Positions 1-7,480 of a stretch of 64,000 bases of DNA are shown here, in pieces. The position numbers and the translations under genes were made by a program. The stretch is from contig VSDH01000006.1 of assembly GCA_008636105.1 (NCBI GenBank), positions 55,338-119,337 on the forward strand, given 5' to 3'. The stretch comes from Candidatus Scalindua sediminis. Lineage in GTDB: Bacteria; Planctomycetota; Brocadiia; Brocadiales; Scalinduaceae. Position 1 is the stretch's first letter, and every line of letters starts with the position of its first letter. The notes under the pieces were generated by a model that saw only the letters and a list, made by a program, of their open reading frames with translations, was not told where the DNA came from and ran no database searches.

Positions 1-688
1 CGAGACCCATATCCTTCACCACATTCAGGAGGTTACTGCCTGCATCTGTTAAATCCTTCCCGACTCTCTTTGAAAACTTGCTGTGGTCATAATCATTATC
101 AATTACTCCAGAGGCCTTATTTAGAAAGAAATTATCACCACCCGGGTTTGATAATAATTGATCCTCCTTGTATAATTTATATTGCAGCGATACTGAAGAC
201 TTTGGAAGTGTTTCCATGTTTTTATCAGGCGTAATCATTTCCGCCCGCCATGCGTCTGGTGGGTTTATATTCTGTCTTTGAATATCAGGTCTTTCTGTAT
301 CACTTAACACTTCTGTGGGAGTACTACCGAAAGGATTTGTCTCTAATTCGCTGAGAGATACAAGAAATAACATTAATGAAAGCTTTGAGAGTTTTTCCAA
401 TGTATTGTTTGGTATATACGTTCCTGAATGATAATTTACCTTCTTACTGCCCAACGGGTTTGTCATATTTTTTTCAAATGTAGATATTCCTGTATTCTGT
501 TCTTGAACATCATACTCCTTTGCACCATTTAACTCTTCATTGGGGTTACTACCGAAAGGAACTATCCCCAGTTTGTTGAAGGATACAAGGAATAATATTA
601 ATGTTAGGGTTACAAGAGATACGAAACCCAAATGGGAAAAATAAGGAAAGTAAGATCTTCTAAATTGTAAAATATAACGGAACAACAT
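1..688 (-). CDS. Hypothetical protein with internal duplication, truncated by window edge
   Basis: I translated this frame by hand on the minus strand. It is open from an ATG at 688 to the window edge, about 229 codons, so the C-terminus is missing. A strong Shine-Dalgarno site (AGGAGG) lies about 6 bases before the ATG. The first 45 residues are basic and then hydrophobic, which suggests a membrane anchor or signal. Two related segments follow: one near residues 29-63 containing LILFLVSFNKLG and PFGSNP, the other near residues 99-140 containing LMLFLVSLSELE and PFGSTP. A shorter NPLGS echo lies between them. The rest is polar and rich in Asn and Ser. I do not recognise the family. Both the protein and its coding DNA appear internally duplicated. 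Confidence 0.6.
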   Translation of the reverse strand, partial: MLFRYILQFRRSYFPYFSHLGFVSLVTLTLILFLVSFNKLGIVPFGSNPNEELNGAKEYDVQEQNTGISTFEKNMTNPLGSKKVNYHSGTYIPNNTLEKLSKLSLMLFLVSLSELETNPFGSTPTEVLSDTERPDIQRQNINPPDAWRAEMITPDKNMETLPKSSVSLQYKLYKEDQLLSNPGGDNFFLNKASGVIDNDYDHSKFSKRVGKDLTDAGSNLLNVVKDMGL

Positions 689-1202
689 TTTGATACCTCC
701 TTTATTTAGTCGTCCAAAACGCAAGCACATAATAAGTGCTGGATTTGTCAGACATCACAGCAACTATATTCTGAAAAAAAGAATCAGGCCATTGTTTCGC
801 ATCTCACTCTTTCAAGTAGTTTGCTTTTATGCCCAACTCTCAATTATCACAAAATTCGTACCAAAAGTGCACTAATGATTATCTAAGAAGGTAAAACATG
901 TTGTATGTTATTATTATTATGCGCTTTAGAGTTTAGAGTTTAAGGTGGGAGAAGAGGTGACTCTTTTGGTTAAAGTATGTTTTTTAAACATAAACACACA
1001 TTAAAAATAATAGATTTATGACATAAGTGTTTATTATGTAAAATACTAAAGTGTTTTTGTATTCCTTGACACCTATTCAACAATAGTTGACAGAAATTCG
1101 GTTTTTTTTAATAAATTTTAGAAATTTTCAGGTATCAATGGATTGCATATTAAAACTAGTTGGTTGCTTGAGAAGCCTGAATAGGGAGAAATAGGTGTGA
1201 CT
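689..1202. other. Intergenic region, no gene seen
   Basis: This stretch of about 510 bases lies between two minus-strand genes. It is AT-rich, with short direct repeats such as GAGTTTAGAGTTTA near 931. A small plus-strand frame at 690-875 overlaps the ribosome binding site of the neighbouring gene and looks like a chance frame. I see no convincing RNA gene or terminator. Confidence 0.4.
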
Positions 1203-1613
1203 TCAACTTGTGTTCTTCAAGTGAAACTTAAGAATGTCTTTCCAGGTTACAATTCCCTCAACACTGCCCTGGGGTGAGATAACAGGAAGGCAAGATATGT
1301 TATTCTCCAACAATAAATTACTAGCTTCTTCTATGCTGGTTTCCGCATCTACAGTAATTGGTGTTCTATTCATAATCTGATGGGCTTTTTTATCTAGGGT
1401 GGTAATATCACGGTGCTCCTCAGTAGGTGTGTCTAAAAATGGACTTAGTGCTTTTATAAAATCACGATCGGATATTACGCCAACGAGTTTTTGGTTCTCC
1501 ACGACCAGGATATGATGAAACTTAACATTTTCAAAGATCTCACTTATTATCTGGAGAGAATCATCCATTTCTACCGTTACTACTCTACGTGTCATAATCG
1601 AGGAGATTTTCAT
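1203..1613 (-). CDS. Tandem CBS-domain protein
   Basis: This 136-residue protein is made of two CBS domains and little else. Repeat one covers about residues 4-60 (MTRRVVTVEMDDSLQ through VGVISDRDFIKAL). Repeat two covers about residues 78-133 (IMNRTPITVDAETS through EGIVTWKDILKF). Both have the GxVxxxD/W-[FI]-K ending typical of the family. Stand-alone CBS pairs bind adenine nucleotides such as AMP, ATP or SAM and act as energy sensors, but the partner here is unknown. There is no signal peptide or membrane segment, so it is cytosolic. It sits alone next to two tRNA genes on the same strand. The fold is secure. The specific role is not visible. Confidence 0.88.
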   Translation of the reverse strand: MKISSIMTRRVVTVEMDDSLQIISEIFENVKFHHILVVENQKLVGVISDRDFIKALSPFLDTPTEEHRDITTLDKKAHQIMNRTPITVDAETSIEEASNLLLENNISCLPVISPQGSVEGIVTWKDILKFHLKNTS

Positions 1614-1692
1614 TTGTGTTCTCCTACCAAGCTAACAGTTAAATTCATTCTACTTTGAATACTTTTCTTGTAACCTTAAGGGTAATAATAAG

Positions 1693-1766
1693 TGCGCCCT
1701 GAAGGAATCGAACCTTCGACCCACTGATTAAGAGTCAGTTGCTCTGCCTGGCTGAGCTAAGGGCGC
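1693..1766 (-). tRNA. tRNA-Lys (CTT)
   Basis: On the minus strand the sequence folds as a cloverleaf with a 7-bp acceptor stem (GCGCCCT with AGGGCGC), a D-arm, the anticodon loop CTCTTAA with anticodon CTT, and the T-loop GGTTCGATTCC. The discriminator base is A. CCA is not encoded. Confidence 0.93.
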
Positions 1767-1880
1767 TGTATTTATTATAATATTTAGGAATGGAATTAAG
1801 TACAGGGAAGATTTGAACAATACGCTATTGTTGTTCGATAAAGGACACAGATAATAATTCACGTTTCCTAATTAAGTATC

Positions 1881-1957
1881 TGGCACGCCCGGCAGGACTC
1901 GAACCTGCAACCATTGGATTCGAAGTCCACTACTCTATCCAATTGAGCTACGGGCGC
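1881..1957 (-). tRNA. tRNA-Arg (TCG)
   Basis: The minus-strand cloverleaf has a 7-bp acceptor stem with one G-U pair (GCGCCCG with CGGGCGT), the D-arm GCTCAATTGGATAGAGT, the anticodon loop CTTCGAA (anticodon TCG) and the T-loop GGTTCGAGTCC. Discriminator G is followed by an encoded CCA at 1881-1883. The top pair of the anticodon stem looks mismatched. Confidence 0.92.
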
Positions 1958-2009
1958 ATATTGTTTTTAAATATACTTACATAGATAATCTTTGTCAACT
2001 TTTATCCGC

Positions 2010-2144
2010 CTTCGCAGAAGACCACGGGCTATGTCCGTGGATGAATGCGAAGTGGATACCCTCCGAAGCTTTAGCGAAGGAGGGTTACCCTTATTGCTTC
2101 GGCGGATTTCGCCGTACTATTGGTACCACGGGCTTCACCCGTGG
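2010..2144. repeat. Cluster of palindromic hairpins
   Basis: Four hairpins are packed together here. CTTCGC (2010) pairs with GCGAAG (2047) around an inner CCACGG/CCGTGG stem. CCCTCC (2059) pairs with GGAGGG (2079). CGGCG pairs with CGCCG near 2100. CCACGGG pairs with CCCGTGG at 2126-2144. The block is GC-rich against AT-rich surroundings and has no coding potential. It resembles a REP-type element or the ends of an IS200/IS605-like element, but no transposase is present. Confidence 0.6.
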
Positions 2145-2209
2145 GGCTCAATAATCTTTTTGTCACAATAACAAGATGTTAAAGAGGAAAATGAATCATC
2201 CATTACCTT

Positions 2210-3352
2210 CTAAGCCCTCGATTCCCTTAGAAATCCGGGTTCGGAAATACTCCTTAAACCAATTAATTTTGGGCTATTTATTCCCTTGTGCTGGATTAGG
2301 ACCTTGAATATATCTCCCATCCCACCAGGTAGAAGAAGGGTCTTCATTTTCAGTATACCTCCAATATCTCCGTATGATTCTTTCATCTTATCAAGGATTC
2401 CAAGTGCTATTAAAAAATGAGACTGTTTGGCAAAGCCAGTGGTTTTTAATCCACATTTACTTCCGGCTTGCATTAAGCTGCTGAAATTTACATGAGATGT
2501 CATATCCTGATTGCCAACCCTTACGAATGGATTCTCACTGGTGGTGTGTTTGTAATAACACATCAGCGTTCCTCTGTACCTATCTTCAGAATAAAGATCT
2601 TCGGCAAGACAGCCGTAATCTATAGTGATAATAAAACCCCTCTTCAAGTAATGAGATATGTTTCTTATCCAGTTCAATGCATTTAAATTTACCTCTGCTT
2701 TTTGCCCTTCCTTTAAGTTTATACTTAATTCTTTAAAATAATCTCTCAATACTGGATCGGACAACTCATCTGTTATTTCAAGGAACTCACCTTCCTTAGT
2801 TAATACATATATTTCTTGTAGGCAACCGTTTCGGACTGTTAGCTGATGTACTGGAAGAGAATCAACAAATTCGTTTGATAAAAAACACCCATCAATAGGT
2901 TTAAAGGAGAAGCCATCTGATGAGAAGGACTCCCATGAAATTCGATCTTCCAATCCTTTTAAAATACCAGACTGTTTCACAACAAGGTTCTTGCTTATCT
3001 CTACAATTTTATAATCAATCTTCTCGGAAAATTCGGGAAACCTATCTTTAATAAAACTAATTATGTCATAACAAAGCCAGCCCTTACCTGCTCCCATCTC
3101 TACAACCGTGAACTTACCCTTTCCTAATATTTTCCACATCTGTTCCAGTTGTCTGGCAATAAGTTCGCCAAAAACAGGGTGAACGTCTGAACTTGTATAA
3201 TAATCACCCCTTTTTCCTATCTTCTCTTTTTCAGAAGTGTAGTATCCATATTTTGGATGATAAAGGGCCAAGTCCATGTAATCAGCAAAGGTTATCTTCC
3301 CTTTCTTTACTATTAAATTGACAATCTCTGCTTTTAAATCCGAGGTATCCAT
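2210..3352 (-). CDS. SAM-dependent methyltransferase, MidA/NDUFAF7 family
   Basis: This 380-residue cytosolic protein matches the MidA/NDUFAF7 (DUF185) family in length and motifs. The N-terminal signature ADYMDLALYHPKYGYYT is at about residues 24-40, followed by GDYYTSSDVHPVFGELIARQ. The SAM-binding loop VVEMGAGKGWLCYDI is near residues 84-98. SNEFVDSLPVHQL, the typical NE(F)xD.LP motif, is near residues 159-171. In mitochondria the relative methylates an arginine of a complex I subunit. Bacterial targets are mostly unknown. The start is the ATG at 3352, with only a weak ribosome binding site. It is divergent from the secreted protein at 3618 and has no operon partners. Confidence 0.85.
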   Translation of the reverse strand: MDTSDLKAEIVNLIVKKGKITFADYMDLALYHPKYGYYTSEKEKIGKRGDYYTSSDVHPVFGELIARQLEQMWKILGKGKFTVVEMGAGKGWLCYDIISFIKDRFPEFSEKIDYKIVEISKNLVVKQSGILKGLEDRISWESFSSDGFSFKPIDGCFLSNEFVDSLPVHQLTVRNGCLQEIYVLTKEGEFLEITDELSDPVLRDYFKELSINLKEGQKAEVNLNALNWIRNISHYLKRGFIITIDYGCLAEDLYSEDRYRGTLMCYYKHTTSENPFVRVGNQDMTSHVNFSSLMQAGSKCGLKTTGFAKQSHFLIALGILDKMKESYGDIGGILKMKTLLLPGGMGDIFKVLIQHKGINSPKLIGLRSISEPGFLRESRA

Positions 3353-3543
3353 AAACGAATGTTATCAAAAATAATATACGTTTTCTATGGGTTAATCTAA
3401 GAATTTAGACTTTTCTGATATTGAGTTATGTTGAATCTAAAACTTTGTTTTCTTTAAAGAAAACAAATGTTTGTAATCCTCCATTTTAGCGAATGTTATG
3501 ACTGTATCGATTAGGATTCCAATTTTGATTATTTTGGCAAAAA

Positions 3544-3560
3544 TTGGCACGATAATTGAT
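3544..3560 (+). promoter_or_regulatory. Possible sigma-54-type promoter
   Basis: The bases TTGGCACGATAATTGAT match the sigma-54 consensus TGGCACR-N4-TTGCW at -24, but the -12 box reads TTGA instead of TTGC. It lies about 60 bases upstream of the secreted protein at 3618. A TATAAT at 3563 could instead be a sigma-70 -10 box, but it lacks a well-placed -35. Confidence 0.3.
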
Positions 3561-3617
3561 GTTATAATATAATAAAATGAAAGTTTTACTTAACCAGAGA
3601 AAAGGAGGGTGTGAGAA

Positions 3618-4040
3618 ATGTGTAGGACGACAAAATTGTTAACACTAGCCTTCTTTTTAGGAGCATTTCTTTTTGGGCTCAATGCATTTGCCGGGAAATC
3701 CGTTGATTGGCCTGGTTTTGCAGAAGGAGCTGCAAGCCTCGCCGTAGTCGATGGTAAGATAAAGAGTCTTGATCTGGAAAAAATGAGTATCACATTGGAA
3801 GAATGTGAAATGTTAGGACACGGTCCATTATTTCTAGGTAAAGATACAATCTGCTATATGGGAGATGCAAAGGCTGACATAGTATCAATTAGAGGTGGCA
3901 CTAAATTCCAAAAGGAGGACGAATTAGGCTTTGACCATCTTAAGGCTGGTGATTACGTCAAATGTAATTACTCAATAAGAGATGGAAGGTTTTGGGCAGT
4001 AAGAATTGTCCTGATCACTCCATATCTTAAGGTAGAGTGA
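3618..4040 (+). CDS. Small secreted protein of unknown function
   Basis: The 140-residue product has a clear signal peptide: CRTTK, then a hydrophobic stretch (residues 6-20), then a likely cleavage after NAFA at residue 25. The mature part, about 115 residues, contains short beta-strand-like segments (AVVDGKIKSLDLEKMSITLE; GDYVKCNYSIRDGRFWAVRI) that recall small OB- or DUF5666-like periplasmic proteins. Two of the three mature cysteines (in EECEM and DTICYM) could form a disulphide after export. A strong ribosome binding site (AGGAGG) precedes the ATG, so the start is firm. It is a single gene, divergent from the methyltransferase. I cannot assign a function. Confidence 0.75.
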   Translation: MCRTTKLLTLAFFLGAFLFGLNAFAGKSVDWPGFAEGAASLAVVDGKIKSLDLEKMSITLEECEMLGHGPLFLGKDTICYMGDAKADIVSIRGGTKFQKEDELGFDHLKAGDYVKCNYSIRDGRFWAVRIVLITPYLKVE

Positions 4041-4248
4041 TTTACCGAAAAAGAAAGGGTACCTCTTAAACGGGTGCCCAATCTTTGATGGTAGGAAAAA
4101 GAATTGTTTGTCTCGAAATAGAATTTCACCTAGGCTGAGCGATTTTTGAATCGAACAGAGGCGATTTTCATATATAGAAGAATATCGCTGGTTAATAAAG
4201 ACCCTTTATGCCACCAATTAGAAACCGCTCGATTTAGGACTATATAGA

Positions 4249-4276
4249 AAGCCCACATCTTTGTGGGCTTTTTTTA
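4249..4276 (+). terminator. Rho-independent terminator
   Basis: AAAGCCCACA, a four-base loop, then TGTGGGCTTT followed by a T run forms a classic intrinsic terminator. It lies about 210 bases beyond the stop of the secreted protein. The transcript would therefore carry a long 3' untranslated part, or the terminator serves a separate small RNA. Confidence 0.8.
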
Positions 4277-4416
4277 TGTCTATACGCTCAAAAAAACTTA
4301 TACAACCACGGTTGTATATGCTATTGTAATAAATAACATCAATCATTTAAAAGTATAGACTTTTGTTTCAGATAGCTATACGGATTTTCATGTTCCATTT
4401 TTGTGATTTATATACT

Positions 4417-4630
4417 TAGTATCTGTTGCGGAAATCTTAAATGCCCAAAAATGTCATTTTTACCCCGCATTTTGCTTTCAGCAAGAAAGTAGCGGGGCTG
4501 AACCGGGTCCTGAATTAAATTCAGGATCTCTGATTTCAGAATCTTATATATCAATCCTGAATCAAGTGCAGGATCAGAGACCCTGAAACGAGTTCAGGGT
4601 GACAATATAGTGTTTCCGCAACAGATACTA
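4417..4630. mobile_element. MITE-like element with 18-bp terminal inverted repeats
   Basis: The left end TAGTATCTGTTGCGGAAA (4417-4434) and the right end TTTCCGCAACAGATACTA (4613-4630) are perfect inverted copies enclosing 214 bp in total. TA at both outer edges could be a TA target duplication, as used by IS630/Tc1-type transposases. Inside lie further palindromes, TCCTGAATT/AATTCAGGA and CCTGAAACGAGTTCAGG. It carries no reading frame of useful size, so it would depend on a transposase elsewhere. Confidence 0.6.
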
Positions 4631-4681
4631 CTTATATATACTCGTATGGCTAAATTGGCTATAGAAAGAGACTGATTTATT

Positions 4682-5437
4682 ATGAAACTTACCATTCTGG
4701 GTTCTGGTACAGGCATTGTTACAGCGAGGAGGGGTTCGTCTGGCTATCTTGTATGTGTAAACGACAAGAAGATATTGATTGACAGTGGTTCAGGAACATT
4801 AAAGAAGCTTGCAGAAGCTTCTTCAAGCTTCAAGGAGATTGATTATGCAATTTACACGCATTTTCATCCGGACCATGTCGTAGATTTGATATCACTCCTT
4901 TTTGCATTAAGAATACCAAACGATGACGATAAGGACAAAAACCTGACCATAATAGGTCCGACCGGTATGAAGGGCTTATATCAGAATCTATCCAGGGATT
5001 TTAATAATTTTATCGAACCAAGAGGATATGATTTGGTTATTAAAGAACTTTCAGACGGTTACGTCGATTTTGAAGATTTTAAAATTTCATCGTGCCTTGT
5101 TAAACACCTTGACAACAGCATTGCATATCGAGTTGAATCTAAAGATGGAAAAACTCTGGTGTATTCAGGAGATACGGATTATTGTAAAAGCATAGTCGAA
5201 TTAGCAAAAGATGTGGATGTATTATTGCTCGAATGCTCATATCCTAAACATATAAAAGTTGAAGGCCATCTTAACGCAACACTTGCGGGGAAGATTGCTA
5301 GAGAATCAAACTGCAAAAAGCTCATACTAACACATTTTTATCCGATTTGTGATGACTATGATATCTTAGGGCAGTGTAAAGAAGAATTTAGTGGGGACAT
5401 AATATTAGCTGAGGATTTAATGACTACAGAGATATGA
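4682..5437 (+). CDS. Metallo-beta-lactamase fold hydrolase, RNase Z-like
   Basis: This 251-residue cytosolic protein has the full metal-binding pattern of the MBL superfamily. THFHPDHVVDL (HxHxDH) is at about residues 59-69, VYSGDTDYC near residue 160 supplies the bridging aspartate, and LTHFYP near residue 219 is the last histidine region. The start, MKLTILGSGTGIVTARRGSSGYLV, matches the ribonuclease Z/ElaC-like subgroup. The long exosite arm of true tRNase Z is not evident, so a nuclease or phosphodiesterase role is only likely. It is convergent with the CDP-alcohol transferase gene and has no operon partner. Confidence 0.8.
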   Translation: MKLTILGSGTGIVTARRGSSGYLVCVNDKKILIDSGSGTLKKLAEASSSFKEIDYAIYTHFHPDHVVDLISLLFALRIPNDDDKDKNLTIIGPTGMKGLYQNLSRDFNNFIEPRGYDLVIKELSDGYVDFEDFKISSCLVKHLDNSIAYRVESKDGKTLVYSGDTDYCKSIVELAKDVDVLLLECSYPKHIKVEGHLNATLAGKIARESNCKKLILTHFYPICDDYDILGQCKEEFSGDIILAEDLMTTEI

Positions 5438-5467
5438 TATGCAAAAAAACATAATTTTTTCTGCATA
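5438..5467. terminator. Possible bidirectional terminator
   Basis: TATGCA, an A run, CATAA, a T run and TGCATA form an AT-rich hairpin between two convergent genes ending at 5437 and 5478. A runs and T runs lie on either arm, so it could stop transcription from both sides. The stem is weak. Confidence 0.4.
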
Positions 5468-5477
5468 CTCTGTGATT

Positions 5478-6752
5478 TCAGCGATGAACTATTTTACGGG
5501 TTAGCCAGAAGATGTTTGTCCCAATCGCCATTATCAAGAGAAACCATATCATTTGATTAATGGCAATGCATACAAATATGATTATATAAAAAAAATCCTT
5601 ATTATTTAGTTTATCAATCCATTTTTTTGTTTTATTGTACGTTTGGTCTTTATTATTAACATCAGAGTATGTCGTTAAAAAGATTGAAATTGAAATACCT
5701 GCAATTGCCAAAAGCCCCAATACAATCGTAAAACTAGAACCACCTGCCTGATAAACTGCCCAAGTAATTCCAACAACAAGCGCAACATTTACTAAAGTAT
5801 CACATATTATATCCAGGACACTACCATATTTTGATTCCATGTATTTTAACCTTGCAACTTCCCCATCACACTGGTCAAGGACTACAGAGAAAAAATATAG
5901 AAATCCGGCAGGGATGTTATAAGTGTATCCTCCAAAGGAAAAGAAGAATCCAGCCAAAAGACCAAAGAACAAACTTATAATCGTAATCTGGTTTGGCGTA
6001 ACTGGGGTTCGTATTGATAATTTAGAAATGAAGCCAGATAGTTTGCGTATTACGTATTTATCTAATAGCGGACTGTCTAAAGTTGATCCTAATGACTGGT
6101 AAAGTTTTCTTTCAGCTGATAATAAATCAGACTGAGAATTTATTTCTTCGTATAAGTAATTACTTATGTCGATAGTCTTGAGTAAGTTTTCTTTGTTTAG
6201 TTTTTCAGTCAATCTCTGGAATGAAAAATCACCATTAACTGGGGTCAGATAGTCTTTAATTCTGTGTGATGCGATAATAATCCCGCCATTTAAGTTATCT
6301 TTAACCTTTGAATTTGCAGTAATATTATTTGTGGAAGTGTTCTTTGATGATATATCCGTTGCATTATTGATGGCAATAGTAGCTACCGTATTATTAGTAG
6401 AACGTCTTAAAAGCAAATCAAGAATACGGTAATCAAGGAGTGCATTTGCCTTTATTATAAAGATGTGTTTATTTGCGTTTCCTGTGAATTCATTGGCAAT
6501 TACTTCATCTAAGTGTGCGTGTGTTTTTCCGTCATACCATTTAATATCTGCACTTATTCGCTTGTCTGTGATTATTGAATCTTCTATTTTTTCTTTTATG
6601 TTACAGCCAAAGAAAATGAAGTCTTTTATTCCCGCCTTGCTGGCAGAAAGGATAGCGCGTTTATATAGTGGGATGGAAGCAATTTCCTTTGTGCTCCATT
6701 TTGATATTTCATCATTTTCAAGACTATCAGAAAAGAGTATTATGGCTTTTAT
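5478..6752 (-). CDS. Nucleotidyltransferase-like/CDP-alcohol phosphatidyltransferase fusion with probable ATA start
   Basis: The C-terminal half is an integral membrane CDP-alcohol phosphatidyltransferase. It has the complete signature DGx2ARx8Gx3Dx3D, seen as DGEVARLKYMESKYG followed by SVLDIICD, and several hydrophobic segments to the end. The first ATG/GTG/TTG in frame is a TTG at 6416, which would give 312 residues. The frame stays open for another 112 codons to 6752, and this extension reads KAIILFSDS...SIPLYKRAILSASKAGIKDF, a degenerate sugar-nucleotidyltransferase start. No ATG, GTG or TTG occurs in the extension. A GGAGGT site lies 5 bases before an ATA at 6752 that overlaps the upstream stop as ATAA. 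I therefore annotate 424 residues with an ATA start. The operon context suggests it attaches a CDP-activated phosphonate head group to a lipid. The nucleotidyltransferase half lacks the GxGxR loop and may be inactive. Confidence 0.72.
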   Translation of the reverse strand: MKAIILFSDSLENDEISKWSTKEIASIPLYKRAILSASKAGIKDFIFFGCNIKEKIEDSIITDKRISADIKWYDGKTHAHLDEVIANEFTGNANKHIFIIKANALLDYRILDLLLRRSTNNTVATIAINNATDISSKNTSTNNITANSKVKDNLNGGIIIASHRIKDYLTPVNGDFSFQRLTEKLNKENLLKTIDISNYLYEEINSQSDLLSAERKLYQSLGSTLDSPLLDKYVIRKLSGFISKLSIRTPVTPNQITIISLFFGLLAGFFFSFGGYTYNIPAGFLYFFSVVLDQCDGEVARLKYMESKYGSVLDIICDTLVNVALVVGITWAVYQAGGSSFTIVLGLLAIAGISISIFLTTYSDVNNKDQTYNKTKKWIDKLNNKDFFYIIIFVCIAINQMIWFLLIMAIGTNIFWLTRKIVHR

Positions 6753-7480
6753 TGGTGACCTCCTAATCTTGGCAGGATTTCTCTTCTGGCCTTTTCAATA
6801 TCTTCTTCAAAGTCTATTTCTATCCATGGCAAATCTTCCACTCTTTCAAAGCCAACTGTGCAATGGGGGACTAGTTCGTGTAAAGCATCTTCATATTCCA
6901 CATTGACTTTGCCCGTTCTCTCAAACTCTTCAAGTATATTCTTAAGTACATGGCAATCATTTGCTGAGAGTTTAAAAAACCCAATACCTTCACCTATAAA
7001 ATCACAATCATAAGAATTATGTTTAGAGATTCCGATTACTTTATTTCCCCTCACAAATAACTTCATCTCCTCGCCAGAATCCTCAAAATTTTCATCCAAT
7101 AGGAAACAGTTTTTATTTTTAGACTCTACCAACTTTGTGAGCAATTTTTCATGAAACAATACATCGGCATCCATAATAAGAGTGTCATCGTCTAGTTCAT
7201 TTCGTGCATACCACAGGGAAAGAATACTGCCTTTAGTGTATTGTTCATTTTCTATATATTTCATGTTAAAGCTATTGCGATTGTTTCTTATTACCTCTTT
7301 AATCTTTTCTTTAAGATGACCAATAACAATGACGATATCCTTTAGGTTCAAAAGAGATAGAGATTCAAGGTGTCTTTCGATGAGGGTTTTATTATCAAAT
7401 TTGATAAGACATTTAGGTATTTTATCAGTTACTGCCGGCATTCTCTTTCCTACTCCCGCTGCTAATATTATGACCTTCAT
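6749..7480 (-). CDS. Cytidylyltransferase-like nucleotidyltransferase (phosphonate/phosphocholine type)
   Basis: The 243-residue protein starts with the NTP-transferase signature MKVIILAAGVGKRMPAVTDK and IPKCLIKFDNKTLIERHLE. It has a metal-binding aspartate in LIMDADVLF near residue 105 and a late WIEIDFEEDIEKA motif. This pattern is typical of LicC/PntC-like enzymes that activate phosphocholine or 2-aminoethylphosphonate with CTP. It abuts the PhnW-like transaminase gene (4-base overlap ATGA at 7477-7480) and the CDP-alcohol transferase, which favours CDP-aminoethylphosphonate as product. The substrate is inferred from neighbours, not from the sequence alone. Confidence 0.8.
   Translation of the reverse strand: MKVIILAAGVGKRMPAVTDKIPKCLIKFDNKTLIERHLESLSLLNLKDIVIVIGHLKEKIKEVIRNNRNSFNMKYIENEQYTKGSILSLWYARNELDDDTLIMDADVLFHEKLLTKLVESKNKNCFLLDENFEDSGEEMKLFVRGNKVIGISKHNSYDCDFIGEGIGFFKLSANDCHVLKNILEEFERTGKVNVEYEDALHELVPHCTVGFERVEDLPWIEIDFEEDIEKARREILPRLGGHQ

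Noticed and set aside
690..875. 61-residue plus-strand frame
   Set aside because: It overlaps the ribosome binding site of the minus-strand gene at 688 and shows no protein features.
1066..1115. TTGACA boxes on the plus strand
   Set aside because: No -10 box at the right distance and no plus-strand gene downstream.
6463..6906. Plus-strand frame of 147 residues
   Set aside because: It lies opposite the N-terminal extension of the CDP-alcohol transferase and the end of the cytidylyltransferase, both supported by motifs and a ribosome site.
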